NCBI GenBank assembly: GCA_963739375.1
Contig: CAVUAF010000014.1
Location: 248,001 to 312,000, forward strand
Source of the DNA: CAVUAF01 sp963739375
Lineage (GTDB): Bacteria > Acidobacteriota > Terriglobia > Terriglobales > Acidobacteriaceae
Length of the DNA: 64,000 nt
Direction: 5' to 3'
Positions 46,021 to 54,654 of this stretch are shown piece by piece (positions within the stretch are counted from its first letter, which is position 1; every line of letters starts with the position of its first letter). The notes below the pieces were generated by a model. It did no database searches. It worked only from the letters and a program-made list of their open reading frames with translations, and was not told where the DNA came from. The translations under genes were made by a program, and so were the position numbers.

Positions 46021-47241
46021 CTACTCGAAGCGCAGTGCCTCGATGGGGTCCAGGGCCGCGGCTTTCCGTGCCGGGTAGTAGCCGAAAAACACGCCGACGC
46101 CCACGGAGAACGCCGCCGCTATCACGATGGCGCTGGCCGAGATGGCGATAGGCCACTCCAGCGCGCGCCCGATCCCCGCCGATCCCACGACCCCCGCCAG
46201 CACTCCCAGGGCGCCGCCGAACAAGCTGAGCAGCACCGCTTCCCCGAGGAACTGCAGCTGGATGTTGCCTTCGGTGGCGCCCACCGCCAGCCGAATCCCG
46301 ATCTCGCGCGTGCGCTCGGTCACCGAGACCAGCATGACGTTCATGATCCCGATGCCGCCCACCAGCAGCGATACCGACGCAATGCTCACCAGGAAGAGGG
46401 TGAAGGTGCGGCTGGCCTCGAGGCGCGCCTGGATCACCTCCTCGGGGCTGCGGACGTTGAAGTCGTCGAGCTGCCCGGGGCGGATGCGGTGGCGGTCGCG
46501 CAGCAGCTCCACCACCTGCTGCGTCGCCAGCGCCGACGAATCCTGGGTGATGGCCGAGCACAGGATGTCGTCGAGCCACGCCTTGCCCGCCAGCTTCTTC
46601 ATCGCCGTGCTGTAGGGCAGCACCACGAAGTCGTCCTGGTCCTGGCCGAAGCCGGAGAAGCCTTTCGCCACCAGCACCCCCGCCACCTTGCAGGACAGCT
46701 GCTTCACGCGGATGGTCTTGCCCAGCGGCTCTTCGTCCACGGCAAACAATTTGTCGCGCAGGGTGTGGCCGAGGATGCAGACGTCGCTCACCCGGTCGAC
46801 ATCGTCCTGGTTAAAGGGTGCCCCCGATTCGAAGGTCCAGCGCTTGATGTCGAAGTATTCCGGCGACTCGCCGCGGTACTGCGTGTACCAGTTCATCCCG
46901 CCATCAGATGACCTGGGTCTGGCCGTCCACCTGCGGCGAGACCGCCTTGATGAGCGGGATCTGCTCGCGGATCGCGGTGGCATCCGACAGCAGCAGCGTC
47001 TTGGTGCTGTGTCCCCGGTGTGCACGCCGTTGGGCGCCCGGCCTCCCGCCTCGATCTGCACCAGGTTCTCGCCCAGGTTGACCAGCTGCTGCTGGATCTG
47101 GTCCGAGCCCGCCTGGCCGATGGCCACCACGCAGATCACCGCCCCGATCCCGATCATGATCCCCAGCACGGTCAGGGAGCTGCGCAGCTTGTTGCGCACC
47201 AGGAACCGCGACCCTTCGCGCATCAGGGACACCAGGAGCAT
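46021..47241 (-). CDS. MacB-type ABC transporter permease (two frameshifts)
   Basis: About 406 residues with the MacB_PCD plus FtsX architecture: an N-terminal membrane helix (RNKLRSSLTVLGIMIGIGAV), a large periplasmic domain, and three C-terminal helices with VGGIGIMNVMLVSVTERTRE and FGYYPARKAAALDPIEALR. Such subunits drive export or mechanotransmission with a MacB ATPase, but no ATPase gene is adjacent. The frame changes near 47015 and near 46906; the intermediate segment (STKTLLLSDATAIREQIP) reads correctly in another frame, so two single-base errors are likely. The start could also be upstream at 47295. Confidence 0.82.
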   Translation of the reverse strand: MLLVSLMREGSRFLVRNKLRSSLTVLGIMIGIGAVICVVAIGQAGSDQIQQQLVNLGENLVQIEAGGRAPNGVHTGDTAPRRCCCRMPPRSASRSRSSRRSRRRWTARPRSSDGGMNWYTQYRGESPEYFDIKRWTFESGAPFNQDDVDRVSDVCILGHTLRDKLFAVDEEPLGKTIRVKQLSCKVAGVLVAKGFSGFGQDQDDFVVLPYSTAMKKLAGKAWLDDILCSAITQDSSALATQQVVELLRDRHRIRPGQLDDFNVRSPEEVIQARLEASRTFTLFLVSIASVSLLVGGIGIMNVMLVSVTERTREIGIRLAVGATEGNIQLQFLGEAVLLSLFGGALGVLAGVVGSAGIGRALEWPIAISASAIVIAAAFSVGVGVFFGYYPARKAAALDPIEALRFE

Positions 47242-47290
47242 AGGGGGACCTGCGACCAAACCCTCTATTCTCTTCACGCCGGCCTGCTCT

Positions 47291-47312
47291 GGCAACCGGC
47301 AACTGACAACTG
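47291..47312. repeat. Intergenic AACTGACAAC-type repeat, copy 1
   Basis: GGCAACCGGCAACTGACAAC and flanking bases. Related stretches occur at 51495-51575 and 63165-63197, always between genes. The surrounding 373-bp gap (47242-47614) also contains several GC-rich short inverted repeats (for example GGCGCC-rich DNA at 47460-47510) and the CRP/FNR-type site at 47525. Confidence 0.5.
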
Positions 47313-47524
47313 ATCCCCACGGTACAATGCCACCTTTTCACTCTTCCCCGAGGACGCCGCAGGAAGCGCACCGCCGCCGTTAGCGCGCGTGGTGTCGGCT
47401 GGGCTGAAAAGATACCCGGCCGAGCGACCCGCGGTAGAACGTGCCGCGCCTAAGGCCCAGCGGCGCCCCCACCGGCGCCCGCCCCTCTAGGGGCCGGCCG
47501 GCACCGCTCGCCATCACACCCGCT

Positions 47525-47540
47525 GGTGACTCGAATCACG
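47525..47540 (+). promoter_or_regulatory. CRP/FNR-type operator upstream of the 2-oxoacid:ferredoxin oxidoreductase operon
   Basis: GGTGA-CTCGAA-TCACG, exact GTGA-N6-TCAC. It is centred 82 bp upstream of the ferredoxin ATG at 47615, giving a leader of about 40 nt if the promoter is class II. Confidence 0.6.
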
Positions 47541-47614
47541 GCTGCCCCCGGCGGCGAGGGCTCACACTGCCTTGTGACGCGCAAATGTCTCTCTGCGCGC
47601 CGCACGAGGTCCCC

Positions 47615-47881
47615 ATGGCCGAACCCCGCGGCGACGTTCGTATTAACACTGAAGAATGTAAGGGATGCGGGTTGTGCGTCGAGGCCTGCCCGCCCAAAGT
47701 GCTGGCCCTGGCGCCGGAGTTGAATGCCTACGGCGCTCACCCGGCACACTACCAGGGCCACGGCTGCACCGGCTGCGGCATTTGCTTCTACTGCTGCCCG
47801 GAACCCGGCGCCCTCACCGTCCTGCGCATGCCGCCGCCCCCGGCGGTGGTCAAGGAGAAGGCCTATGCGGCAACTGTGTAA
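47615..47881 (+). CDS. 2[4Fe-4S] ferredoxin (delta-type subunit of a 2-oxoacid oxidoreductase)
   Basis: 88-residue ferredoxin domain protein with two four-cysteine groups, C15/C18/C21/C25 and C51/C54/C57/C61, each ending in CP. It is the electron-accepting delta subunit or a dedicated ferredoxin of the enzyme encoded downstream. I chose the ATG at 47615 because GAGGT lies just upstream and the domain starts there; the ATG at 47585 would add ten residues. Its last 17 bp overlap the start of the alpha-subunit gene. It is also the only two-cluster ferredoxin in the window and a candidate electron donor for benzoyl-CoA reductase. Confidence 0.9.
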   Translation: MAEPRGDVRINTEECKGCGLCVEACPPKVLALAPELNAYGAHPAHYQGHGCTGCGICFYCCPEPGALTVLRMPPPPAVVKEKAYAATV

Positions 47882-48933
47882 AGGCAACGACGCCGTCATC
47901 AAAGGCGCGCTCCTGGCCGGCTGCCGGGCTTATTACGGCTATCCCATCACCCCCGCCAGCGAGATCGCCGAAGCGGCGGCGCTGCTACATGCCGCAGGTC
48001 GGCGGCACCTTCCTGCAGGCCGAGAGCGAGGTGGCGGCCATCAACATGGTCTACGGCGCGGCCGCGGCGGGCGTGCGCGTCATGACCGCCTCCTCCGGTC
48101 CCGGGCATCAGCCTGATGCAGGAGGGCATCTCCTACATCGCCGGCGTCGGAGCTGCCCTGCGTCGTCGTGGACATCATGCGCGGCGGCCCGGGCCTGGGC
48201 AACATCGCGCCCGGAGCAGGGCGACTACTTCCAGATCGTCAAGGGCGGCGGGCACGGCAACTACCGCAACCTCGTGCTGGCGCCCGAACTCCGTGCAGGA
48301 GATGTGCGACCTGACGATGCTCGCCTTCGAGCTGGCCGACCAGTACCGCAATCCCGTCTGTCGTGCTGGCCGACGGCTTCATCGGCCAGATGATGGAGCC
48401 GGTCGAGTTCCCGAGCCGCGCGCCGTCGAGCTCCCGCCAAGCCCTGGGCGGTACGGGCACGCCGGAGACGCGCCCGCAACCTCGATCAGCTCGATCTACC
48501 TCGAGCCGGACGAGCTGGAAGCAGCACATCCGCAAGCTGGAGGCCAAGTACCAGCGGGTCGCGAGCGACGAGCCGCGCTACGAGAAGCTACCAGCCCGAG
48601 GACGCCGAAGTGCTGCTGGTCGGGCTACGGCATCGTCTCGCGCGTGCTGCGCACCGGCGGTGGAGCATGCGCGCGCCGAGGGCCTGCAGCGTCGGCCTGC
48701 TCCGGCCGATCACCCTGTGGCCCTTCCCGATCGCAGGCGCTGGCGGAGCTGGCGGCGCAGCGTGCAGCACGTTCCTCGTGGTCGAGCTGAGCACCGGCCA
48801 GATGGTCGAGGACGTGCGCCTGGCGCTGAATGGCCGCGTGCCGGTGGAGTTCTACGGCCGCGTCGGCGGCAACGTGCCCACGGTCGAGGAAATCGAAGCG
48901 GTGATGTTCGCGCGAGCCGCGGCCACGCTGTAG
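47865..48933 (+). CDS. vorB: 2-oxoacid:ferredoxin oxidoreductase alpha subunit (VorB/KorA family), many frameshifts
   Basis: Alpha subunit that, with the thiamine-diphosphate beta subunit, oxidatively decarboxylates a 2-oxoacid to acyl-CoA and reduces ferredoxin. The start ATG at 47865 follows AAGGAGAAGG. The blocks GYPITPASEIAE, VGGTFLQAESEVAAINMVYG, MRGGPGLGNIAPEQGDYFQ, GGGHGNYRNLVLAP and DGFIGQMMEPVEF are conserved VorB/KorA sequence. They occur in successive frames because single bases have been gained near 47985, 48101, 48150, 48213, 48286 and 48359, with more between 48400 and 48760. Protein identity is high on both sides of every break, so local sequence error is more likely than gene decay. 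Substrate could be 2-oxoisovalerate, 2-oxoglutarate or another 2-oxoacid. Confidence 0.85.
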
Positions 48934-48959
48934 CCGCACCCAGGACGAGGAGCCGAACC

Positions 48960-50408
48960 ATGAGCGAGTACCAGGTCATCCACCAGAAGTCGCCGGTCTT
49001 CTACGACCACTACGAGCGCAAGGCCGAGTTGCAGCACCAGACGCACTACTGCCCCGGCTGCGGCCACGGCATCGTGCACAAGCTGATCGCCGAGGCCATC
49101 GACGACCTGGGCCTGCAGGACCGCACCATCTTCGTCAGCCCGGTCGGCTGCTCCGTCTTCGCCTACTACTACTTCGACGTCGGCAACGTGCAGGCGGCGC
49201 ACGGCCGCGCCCCGGCCGTCGCCACCGGCGTCAAGCGCGCGCATCCCGACTGCCATCGTCATCTCCTACCAGGGCGACGGCGACCTGGCCGCCATCGGCA
49301 CCGCCGAGATCGTCCACGCCGCCAACCGCGGCGAGAACATCACCGTCTTCTTCGTCAACAACGCCATCTACGGCATGACCGGCGGCCAGATGGCCCCCAC
49401 CACGCTCGTCGGCCAGACAGCACCACCACGCCCTGGGGCCGCCGCCCGGCCAACGAAGGCTACCCGATGCACATCTGCGAGCTGCTGGCCACCCTGGAAG
49501 CGCCCGCCTACCTCGAGCGCGTCGCGCTCAGCGACAACAAGAACATCATGCGCACCCGCCGCGCCGTCCGCAAAGCGCTGGAGACGCAGAAGGCCGGCGG
49601 CTTCTCCCTGGTCGAGATCCTCTCCCCCTGTCCCACCGCCTGGAAGATGGATCCGGTCGAGGCGCAGCGCTGGGTGCGTGAAACCCTGATGAAAACCTTC
49701 CCGCTCGGCGTCTTCCGCGATCGCCAGCCCGTGATGCCCGCCGGCAACACGCCGCCGCAGCGTGCGCTCGCCGAGGTGCTGGAGATCGATACCGGCGCGC
49801 CGCGCAGGACACAGCCGAAACACTCCACCCGCGACCTCACCCTGAAGATTGCCGGCCTGGGCGGCCAGGGCGTGCTGCTGCTCGGCCAGATGATCGCCGA
49901 GATGGGCATGCGCGAGGGGCTGGAGGTAAGCTGGCTGCCCTCCTACGGTCCGGAGATGCGCAGCGGCAGCGCCCACTGCCACGTCTGCCTCTCGCACGAG
50001 CGCATCGGCTCGCCGTTGATTTCGCACCCCCAGGTGCTGGTGGCGATGAACGAGCTGTCGCTGCGCAAGTTCGGCCCTACGGTCGAGCGCGGCGGCATCA
50101 TCTTCTACAACCGCGAGAGCCTTCCCGCCGACTTCCGCGTGGAAGGCGTGCGCGTCATCTGCCTCGACGCCTCCGCCCTCGCCGACCAGCTCGGCTCCCC
50201 CAAGGTCGCCAACGTGGTGATGCTGGGCGCGCTGCTGGAAGAGACGGGATGCCTGCCCTTCGACACCGCGTGGGCGGTGATCGAAGACTCGGTCAAGAAC
50301 AAGAAGCTTCTGGAGCTCGACCGCAAGGCGCTCGCCGCCGGGCGCGAGTTCGACGATCGCGAGTGCCACGTCGGCGCCGTCGCCGGCCCCGACGGCTTCT
50401 CCTACTAG
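48960..50408 (+). CDS. 2-oxoacid:ferredoxin oxidoreductase, fused beta-gamma subunits (two compensating frameshifts)
   Basis: 482 codons. Residues about 1-280 form the thiamine-diphosphate beta subunit: cluster cysteines C31/C34 in YCPGCGHG, SPVGCSVFAYYYF, and the ThDP site GDGDLAAIG...NNAIYGMTGGQ. From about residue 288 the gamma domain follows without a stop or a new start: LKIAGLGGQGVLLLGQMIAE and SYGPEMRSGSAHCHVCLS. An extra base near 49246 and a missing base near 49420 shift the frame only between those points. The fusion joint (49780-49860) lies in the undisturbed part. GAGGAG precedes the ATG. The operon ends at a strong terminator. Confidence 0.88.
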   Translation: MSEYQVIHQKSPVFYDHYERKAELQHQTHYCPGCGHGIVHKLIAEAIDDLGLQDRTIFVSPVGCSVFAYYYFDVGNVQAAHGRAPAVATGVKRAHPDCHRHLLPGRRRPGRHRHRRDRPRRQPRREHHRLLRQQRHLRHDRRPDGPHHARRPDSTTTPWGRRPANEGYPMHICELLATLEAPAYLERVALSDNKNIMRTRRAVRKALETQKAGGFSLVEILSPCPTAWKMDPVEAQRWVRETLMKTFPLGVFRDRQPVMPAGNTPPQRALAEVLEIDTGAPRRTQPKHSTRDLTLKIAGLGGQGVLLLGQMIAEMGMREGLEVSWLPSYGPEMRSGSAHCHVCLSHERIGSPLISHPQVLVAMNELSLRKFGPTVERGGIIFYNRESLPADFRVEGVRVICLDASALADQLGSPKVANVVMLGALLEETGCLPFDTAWAVIEDSVKNKKLLELDRKALAAGREFDDRECHVGAVAGPDGFSY

Positions 50409-50424
50409 TCCCCTCCGTCAGCAA

Positions 50425-50458
50425 GAAGGGGCACGGCTGCGGCCGTGCCCCTTTCATT
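50425..50458 (+). terminator. Rho-independent terminator of the oxidoreductase operon
   Basis: Perfect stem AAGGGGCACGGC/GCCGTGCCCCTT with a TGCG loop, followed by TTCATT. The first arm is preceded by A-rich DNA, so it may also end the convergent aldo/keto reductase transcript. Confidence 0.8.
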
Positions 50459-50495
50459 CAGGTGGAAGCGCCAGGGGCTCTAGCCCCGGATCCGC

Positions 50496-51476
50496 TTACA
50501 AATTCACCCGCCGCATTGCCGCCTCGGGATACCGCGGGCCGGCGGCCACGCCGGGGGGAAATGCCGCGTCCATTGCGGCGATTTCCGCCGCACTCAGCTT
50601 CACGTCGACGGCGCCCGCGTTTTCTTCCAGTCGCGCCACCTTCTTGGTCCCGGGGATGGGCACAATGTCGTCGCCGCGCGCCAGCAGCCACGCCAGGGCG
50701 AGTTGCGCCGGGGTGCACTGTTTGCCCGCCGCCAGCTGCTCCACGCGCTCGGCCAGGACGCGGTTGCGGTCGAGGTTGCCGTCGGCAAAGCGCGGATGCT
50801 TGCGCCGGTAATCGTCGGCCTCCAGGTCGTCGAGCCGCTTGATCTTCGCGCTCAGGAAGCCGCGTCCCAGCGGGCTGTAGGCCACGAACCCGATGCCCAG
50901 CGCACGGCACGCGGGCAGCACCTCCGGCTCGACGTCGCGCGTCCACAGCGAGTACTCGCTCTGCAGTGCCGCGATGGGATGCACCTGGTGGGCGCGGCGC
51001 AGCGTCTCCGGCTTGACCTCCGACAGCCCCAGGAAGCGCACTTTCCCTTCCTCCACCAGCCGCCGCATCGCGCCCACCGTGTCTTCGATCGGCACCGCGG
51101 AATCGACGCGGTGCTGGTAGTACAGGTCGATCACCTCGACCCCAAGCCGCTGCAGGCTCTGCTCGCACGCCTGCCGCACGTACCCGGGATCGCCGCGGAT
51201 CCCCGCCCATTCCCCGTTGGGGCCGCGCACGTTGCCGAACTTCGTCGCCAACACCACCTGGTCGCGCCGGCCGCGGATCGCCCGCCCCACCAGTTGCTCG
51301 TTGTGCCCCATGCCATAGGCGTCGGCGGTGTCGAGGAAGTTCACCCCCATCGCCAGCGCGCGCTGGATCACGCGGACCGACTCTTCGTCGTTGCGCGTGC
51401 CGTAGAACTCCGACATGCCCATGCAGCCCAGCCCGAGGGCCGGGACGGCAAGCTCGCCTAACTTGCGGGTTTGCAT
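50496..51476 (-). CDS. Aldo/keto reductase (AKR13/YajO-like)
   Basis: 326-residue NADPH-dependent TIM-barrel oxidoreductase. The catalytic tetrad is recognisable in DTADAYG (Asp and Tyr), LATKFG (Lys) and YYQHRVD (His). The GLGCMGMSEFYG start and IPIPGTKK C-terminal NADP-binding block place it in the large AKR11/13 group that reduces small aldehydes and ketones. The ATG at 51476 follows GTGAGGC. It is monocistronic, convergent with the 2-oxoacid oxidoreductase operon. Confidence 0.93.
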   Translation of the reverse strand: MQTRKLGELAVPALGLGCMGMSEFYGTRNDEESVRVIQRALAMGVNFLDTADAYGMGHNEQLVGRAIRGRRDQVVLATKFGNVRGPNGEWAGIRGDPGYVRQACEQSLQRLGVEVIDLYYQHRVDSAVPIEDTVGAMRRLVEEGKVRFLGLSEVKPETLRRAHQVHPIAALQSEYSLWTRDVEPEVLPACRALGIGFVAYSPLGRGFLSAKIKRLDDLEADDYRRKHPRFADGNLDRNRVLAERVEQLAAGKQCTPAQLALAWLLARGDDIVPIPGTKKVARLEENAGAVDVKLSAAEIAAMDAAFPPGVAAGPRYPEAAMRRVNL

Positions 51477-51494
51477 GATTGCCTCACCAATCAG

Positions 51495-51575
51495 CACTTA
51501 GCCGTTAACAACTGGCACTTGGCCGTCGCCTTTAGGGGTGCTCTTTGCGGTCAAATGCCAATTGCCAACTGCCGC
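51495..51575. repeat. Intergenic AACTGGCACTTGG/CCAATTGCCAACTG-type repeat, copy 2
   Basis: The 98-bp gap between the aldo/keto reductase start and the sucA stop is composed of degenerate, partly palindromic CAACTGGCA / TGCCAATTGCCAACTG units, related to those at 47291 and 63165. Confidence 0.45.
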
Positions 51576-54037
51576 TAATCGATTCCGAACGCCAGCGTGA
51601 GCAGCGTCTTCTGTTCCAGTTCGTGGGCCTTGGCCGAGCCGGTGGCCGGGCTGGCGCTGGCCGAGCGCTTCACCGAGCGCACCGGCTTCTCGCGCGCCAC
51701 GCGCCGCAACCGCGGCAGCACGTACCACAGCGCGCCCTGGTTTGCCGGCTCTTCCTGCACCCAGACCAGGTCCGTCGCCTGCGGATGCTGCGCCAGCGCC
51801 GCCGCCAACTCGGCTTCCGGCCACGGGTAGAGCTGGTCAATAAAGAGGATGGCGGTGGCGGTGTCCTTGCGCCGCTGCCGCTCCAGCCGCAGTTCGTGCC
51901 CGATCTTGCCGGTGCACAGCAGGACGCGCTGCGCTCCCGGCACCTCGGCGTCGGGCACCACGTTGAGGAAGCGGTCGCGCTCGAAATCCGCGATGGGCGA
52001 CGCCGCCGCCGGATGCCGCAGCATGCTCTTCGGCGTCAGCACCACCAGCGGCTTGCGCCACGCCCGCAACGCCTGTCGCCGCAGCAGGTGGAAATACTGC
52101 GCCGCGGTGGAGGGCTGGCAGATCTGCAAGTTGTCGCGCGCCGCCAGTTGCAGGAAGCGCTCCAGGCGGGCGCTGGTGTGCTCCGGCCCCTGGCCTTCGT
52201 GGCCGTGGGGCAGCAGCAGCACCAGGCCGGAGAGCAGCGACCACTTGTCCTCGCCGGAGCTGATGAACTGGTCGATGATGATCTGCGCTCCGTTGGCGAA
52301 GTCGCCGAACTGCGCCTCCCATAGCGTGAGCGTTTCCGGAAAGTCGCGGCTGTAGCCGTACTCGAAGCCGAGCACCGCGGCCTCCGACAGGATGGAGTTG
52401 TAGATCTCGCAGCTTGCCTGCGCGGGCGCGAGGTGCGCCAGCGGCACGTATTCGGCTTCGTTTTCGACGTCGAGCAGCAGCGAATGGCGCTGGTTGAAGG
52501 TGCCGCGGCGCGAATCCTGCCCGCTGAGCCGCACCGGCGTTCCGCTCACCAGCAGGGTGGCGAAGGCCAGCGCTTCCGCCATGCCGTAATCCACGGCGCG
52601 CTTTCCGGCCGCCATCTCGGCGCGCTGCTGCAACAGGCGCAGGATTTTGCCGTGCACGTGGAAGCCGGCGGGCGCTTCGGTCAGCCTGGGGCCCAGCGCC
52701 GCCAGTTCCGCGCGCGGCACGCCGGTGGCGACCTCGTACTCCGCCCGGTAGGGCCCGCCGCGGTAGGGCGACCAGTACTCCGGCAGCGTGGCCATCTTCG
52801 GCTTCTGGGTGTAACTCTGCGCCTGCTTCTGGGCCGCGTTCAGGAACTCGCGCACGCGGTCGGCGAGCGCGGTGGCGTCGGCGCCGATGCTTTCCGCATA
52901 CACCTCGTAGGTTGGCGGGCGCGCGGCGATGGCGCGATACAGCCGCGGCTGCGTCACCGTGGGATCGTCCACCTCGCTGTGTCCGTGGCGGCGGTAGCCG
53001 ATGAGGTCGAGGACGACGTCGCTGCCGAAGGTGTAGCGGTACTCGGCCGCCCAGGCCGCCACCCGCGTCACCGCCTCCGGGTCTTCGCCGTTGACGTGGA
53101 AGATGGGGATGGGGAGGCGTTTGGCGACGTCGGAGGCGAAGCGCGAGCCGTGCAACTCGGCGGGATTGGTGGTGAAGCCGAGCAGGTTGTTGACGATCAC
53201 GTGCAGTGCGCCGCCGACGTCGAAGCCGCGCACGCCGCTGAGATTCAGGGTCTCGGCCCAAACGCCCTGGCCGGCGAAGGCGGCGTCGCCGTGCAGCATC
53301 ACCGCCAGCACCTGCTCGCGCCCGGCGTCCCCGCGGCGCACCTGCTTGGCGCGAGTGCGGCCGAGGGCCACCGGATCGACCGCCTCCAGGTGGCTCGGGT
53401 TCGAGACCAGGTGGATGTCCACGCTGTGGCCGTTGCGGGCGCGGTACTGGCCGGTGGCGCCGAGGTGATACTTCACGTCGCCCGAGCCCAGCACGCTGCG
53501 CGGGTCCACGTCTTCGAACTTGGCGAAGATGTCGGCGGGGGCCTTGCCCACGATGTTGGCCATGACGTTGAGGCGGCCGCGATGGCTCATGGCCAGCACC
53601 AGTTGCTGCGCGCCGCGCGCCGCCGCGGTGTTGACCACGGTGTCGAGCAGCGGGATAAGCGAGGTGTTGCCCTCGAGCGAGAAGCGCTTGGTGCCGAGAT
53701 AGCGCGACTGCAAGACCTGCTCGAATAACTCCGCCTCGACCAGGCGCTTCAGGATCTGCTGCCGGTCCACGTGCCCACCGGCGGCCTCCATGCGCTCGGC
53801 GATCCAGGCGCGGCGGGCGGCGTCGGGGATGTGCATGAACTCGGCGCCGATGGGGCCGCAGTAGCAGCGGCGGGCCTCGTCGGCGGCGGCGCCCGCGAAG
53901 TCCAGCTCCGGATGCGGCTCGGGACGGAGGCGGCCCAGGGGATCGAGGTCGGCGGCCAGGTAGCCCCAGCGCCGAAAGGCGTCGAAGACCTGGTCACGCT
54001 CGCCGCGCAGCCCGACGGTATTGAGGGAGGAAGCCAT
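51575..54037 (-). CDS. sucA: 2-oxoglutarate dehydrogenase E1 component
   Basis: 820-residue thiamine-diphosphate E1 subunit of the NAD-linked 2-oxoglutarate dehydrogenase complex of the TCA cycle. Diagnostic blocks: EAELFEQVLQSRYLGTKRFS, SHRGRLNVMANIVGK, HGDAAFAGQGVWAETLNLS (ThDP site), YRRHGHSEVDDPT, and the transketolase-like region SGQDSRRGTFNQRHS. It lacks the N-terminal acyltransferase domain of mycobacterial Kgd. No sucB (E2) or lpd follows in the window, which is unusual for the gene. It lies 1.2 kb from a ferredoxin-linked 2-oxoacid oxidoreductase, so the organism carries two routes for 2-oxoacid oxidation side by side. Confidence 0.95.
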   Translation of the reverse strand: MASSLNTVGLRGERDQVFDAFRRWGYLAADLDPLGRLRPEPHPELDFAGAAADEARRCYCGPIGAEFMHIPDAARRAWIAERMEAAGGHVDRQQILKRLVEAELFEQVLQSRYLGTKRFSLEGNTSLIPLLDTVVNTAAARGAQQLVLAMSHRGRLNVMANIVGKAPADIFAKFEDVDPRSVLGSGDVKYHLGATGQYRARNGHSVDIHLVSNPSHLEAVDPVALGRTRAKQVRRGDAGREQVLAVMLHGDAAFAGQGVWAETLNLSGVRGFDVGGALHVIVNNLLGFTTNPAELHGSRFASDVAKRLPIPIFHVNGEDPEAVTRVAAWAAEYRYTFGSDVVLDLIGYRRHGHSEVDDPTVTQPRLYRAIAARPPTYEVYAESIGADATALADRVREFLNAAQKQAQSYTQKPKMATLPEYWSPYRGGPYRAEYEVATGVPRAELAALGPRLTEAPAGFHVHGKILRLLQQRAEMAAGKRAVDYGMAEALAFATLLVSGTPVRLSGQDSRRGTFNQRHSLLLDVENEAEYVPLAHLAPAQASCEIYNSILSEAAVLGFEYGYSRDFPETLTLWEAQFGDFANGAQIIIDQFISSGEDKWSLLSGLVLLLPHGHEGQGPEHTSARLERFLQLAARDNLQICQPSTAAQYFHLLRRQALRAWRKPLVVLTPKSMLRHPAAASPIADFERDRFLNVVPDAEVPGAQRVLLCTGKIGHELRLERQRRKDTATAILFIDQLYPWPEAELAAALAQHPQATDLVWVQEEPANQGALWYVLPRLRRVAREKPVRSVKRSASASPATGSAKAHELEQKTLLTLAFGID

Positions 54038-54138
54038 CCGAGAGTGCCGCCGGCGCGACCCCGGGCGCAGCGGCAACCCTATAGATTACCAGCCCGCAGC
54101 GGGACCGGCGTTGCGGGTTCTGCGCCACCGGTTGCGGC

Positions 54139-54579
54139 TCAGGGGGCGGCCAGCACGCGGGTGAGGTTCTGGAACATGTCGTTGAGGTTCTTGCGGGCGG
54201 CGGCTTCGAAGAGGCGGCCGGCGATGGCGGCCAGCATGCCGCCGGCCTTGAGGTCGCCGGCGAACTTCACCGTGGTGGCGTCGCCGGCGGGCGTCAGCTC
54301 GACGCGGCCGCTGCCGTCCACGAAGCCCATCGGCGCCTTGGCGTGCGCCACCAGCGTGTAGGCGCGGCCGGGCTCGATGTCCTTGATGGTGACGTCGTTC
54401 TGGAAGGTGCCCTTGATGTGCCCAACGCCGGCCTTGACCACCGCGGTGTAGCGGTTCGGGCCCACGGCGGTGAGCTTCTCGCAGCCGGGGATGATGCGCT
54501 CGAGCACGCCAGGATCGAGCAGCGCCTGCCAGACGCGCGCGGCGGGAGCGGGAACGGTATAGCTGCCTTCGATCTTCAT
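54139..54579 (-). CDS. CoxG-like SRPBCC-family protein
   Basis: 146 residues covering one SRPBCC (START-like) domain of the CoxG family: MKIEGSYTVPAPAARVWQAL at the N-terminus, LERIIPGCEKLTAVGPNRY, and AGRLFEAAARKNLNDMF near the C-terminus. CoxG proteins were named from CO dehydrogenase operons and may recruit or anchor partner proteins at the membrane, but most homologues, including this one, are not near cox genes. It lies between gdhA and sucA. Confidence 0.88.
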   Translation of the reverse strand: MKIEGSYTVPAPAARVWQALLDPGVLERIIPGCEKLTAVGPNRYTAVVKAGVGHIKGTFQNDVTIKDIEPGRAYTLVAHAKAPMGFVDGSGRVELTPAGDATTVKFAGDLKAGGMLAAIAGRLFEAAARKNLNDMFQNLTRVLAAP

Positions 54580-54593
54580 CGCTTCAGCTCTAA

Positions 54594-54654
54594 GCTCTAA
54601 GCTCTAAGCCATAAGCTCCAAGCTTAGAGCTTGCAGCTTGGAGCGTGGAGCTCT
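54594..54654. repeat. AGCTCTA tandem repeats within a large inverted repeat
   Basis: Between the CoxG-like start and the gdhA stop, AGCTCTA occurs three times in tandem, followed by its near-complement (CCAAGCTTAGAGCTTGCAGC and on), so the transcript would fold into a long hairpin. It may act as a terminator-like or stabilising element for gdhA, although no T-run follows. Confidence 0.55.

Noticed and set aside
54594..54654. CRISPR-like repeats
   Set aside because: The AGCTCTA units are 7 bp, directly adjacent without spacers, and part of an inverted repeat.
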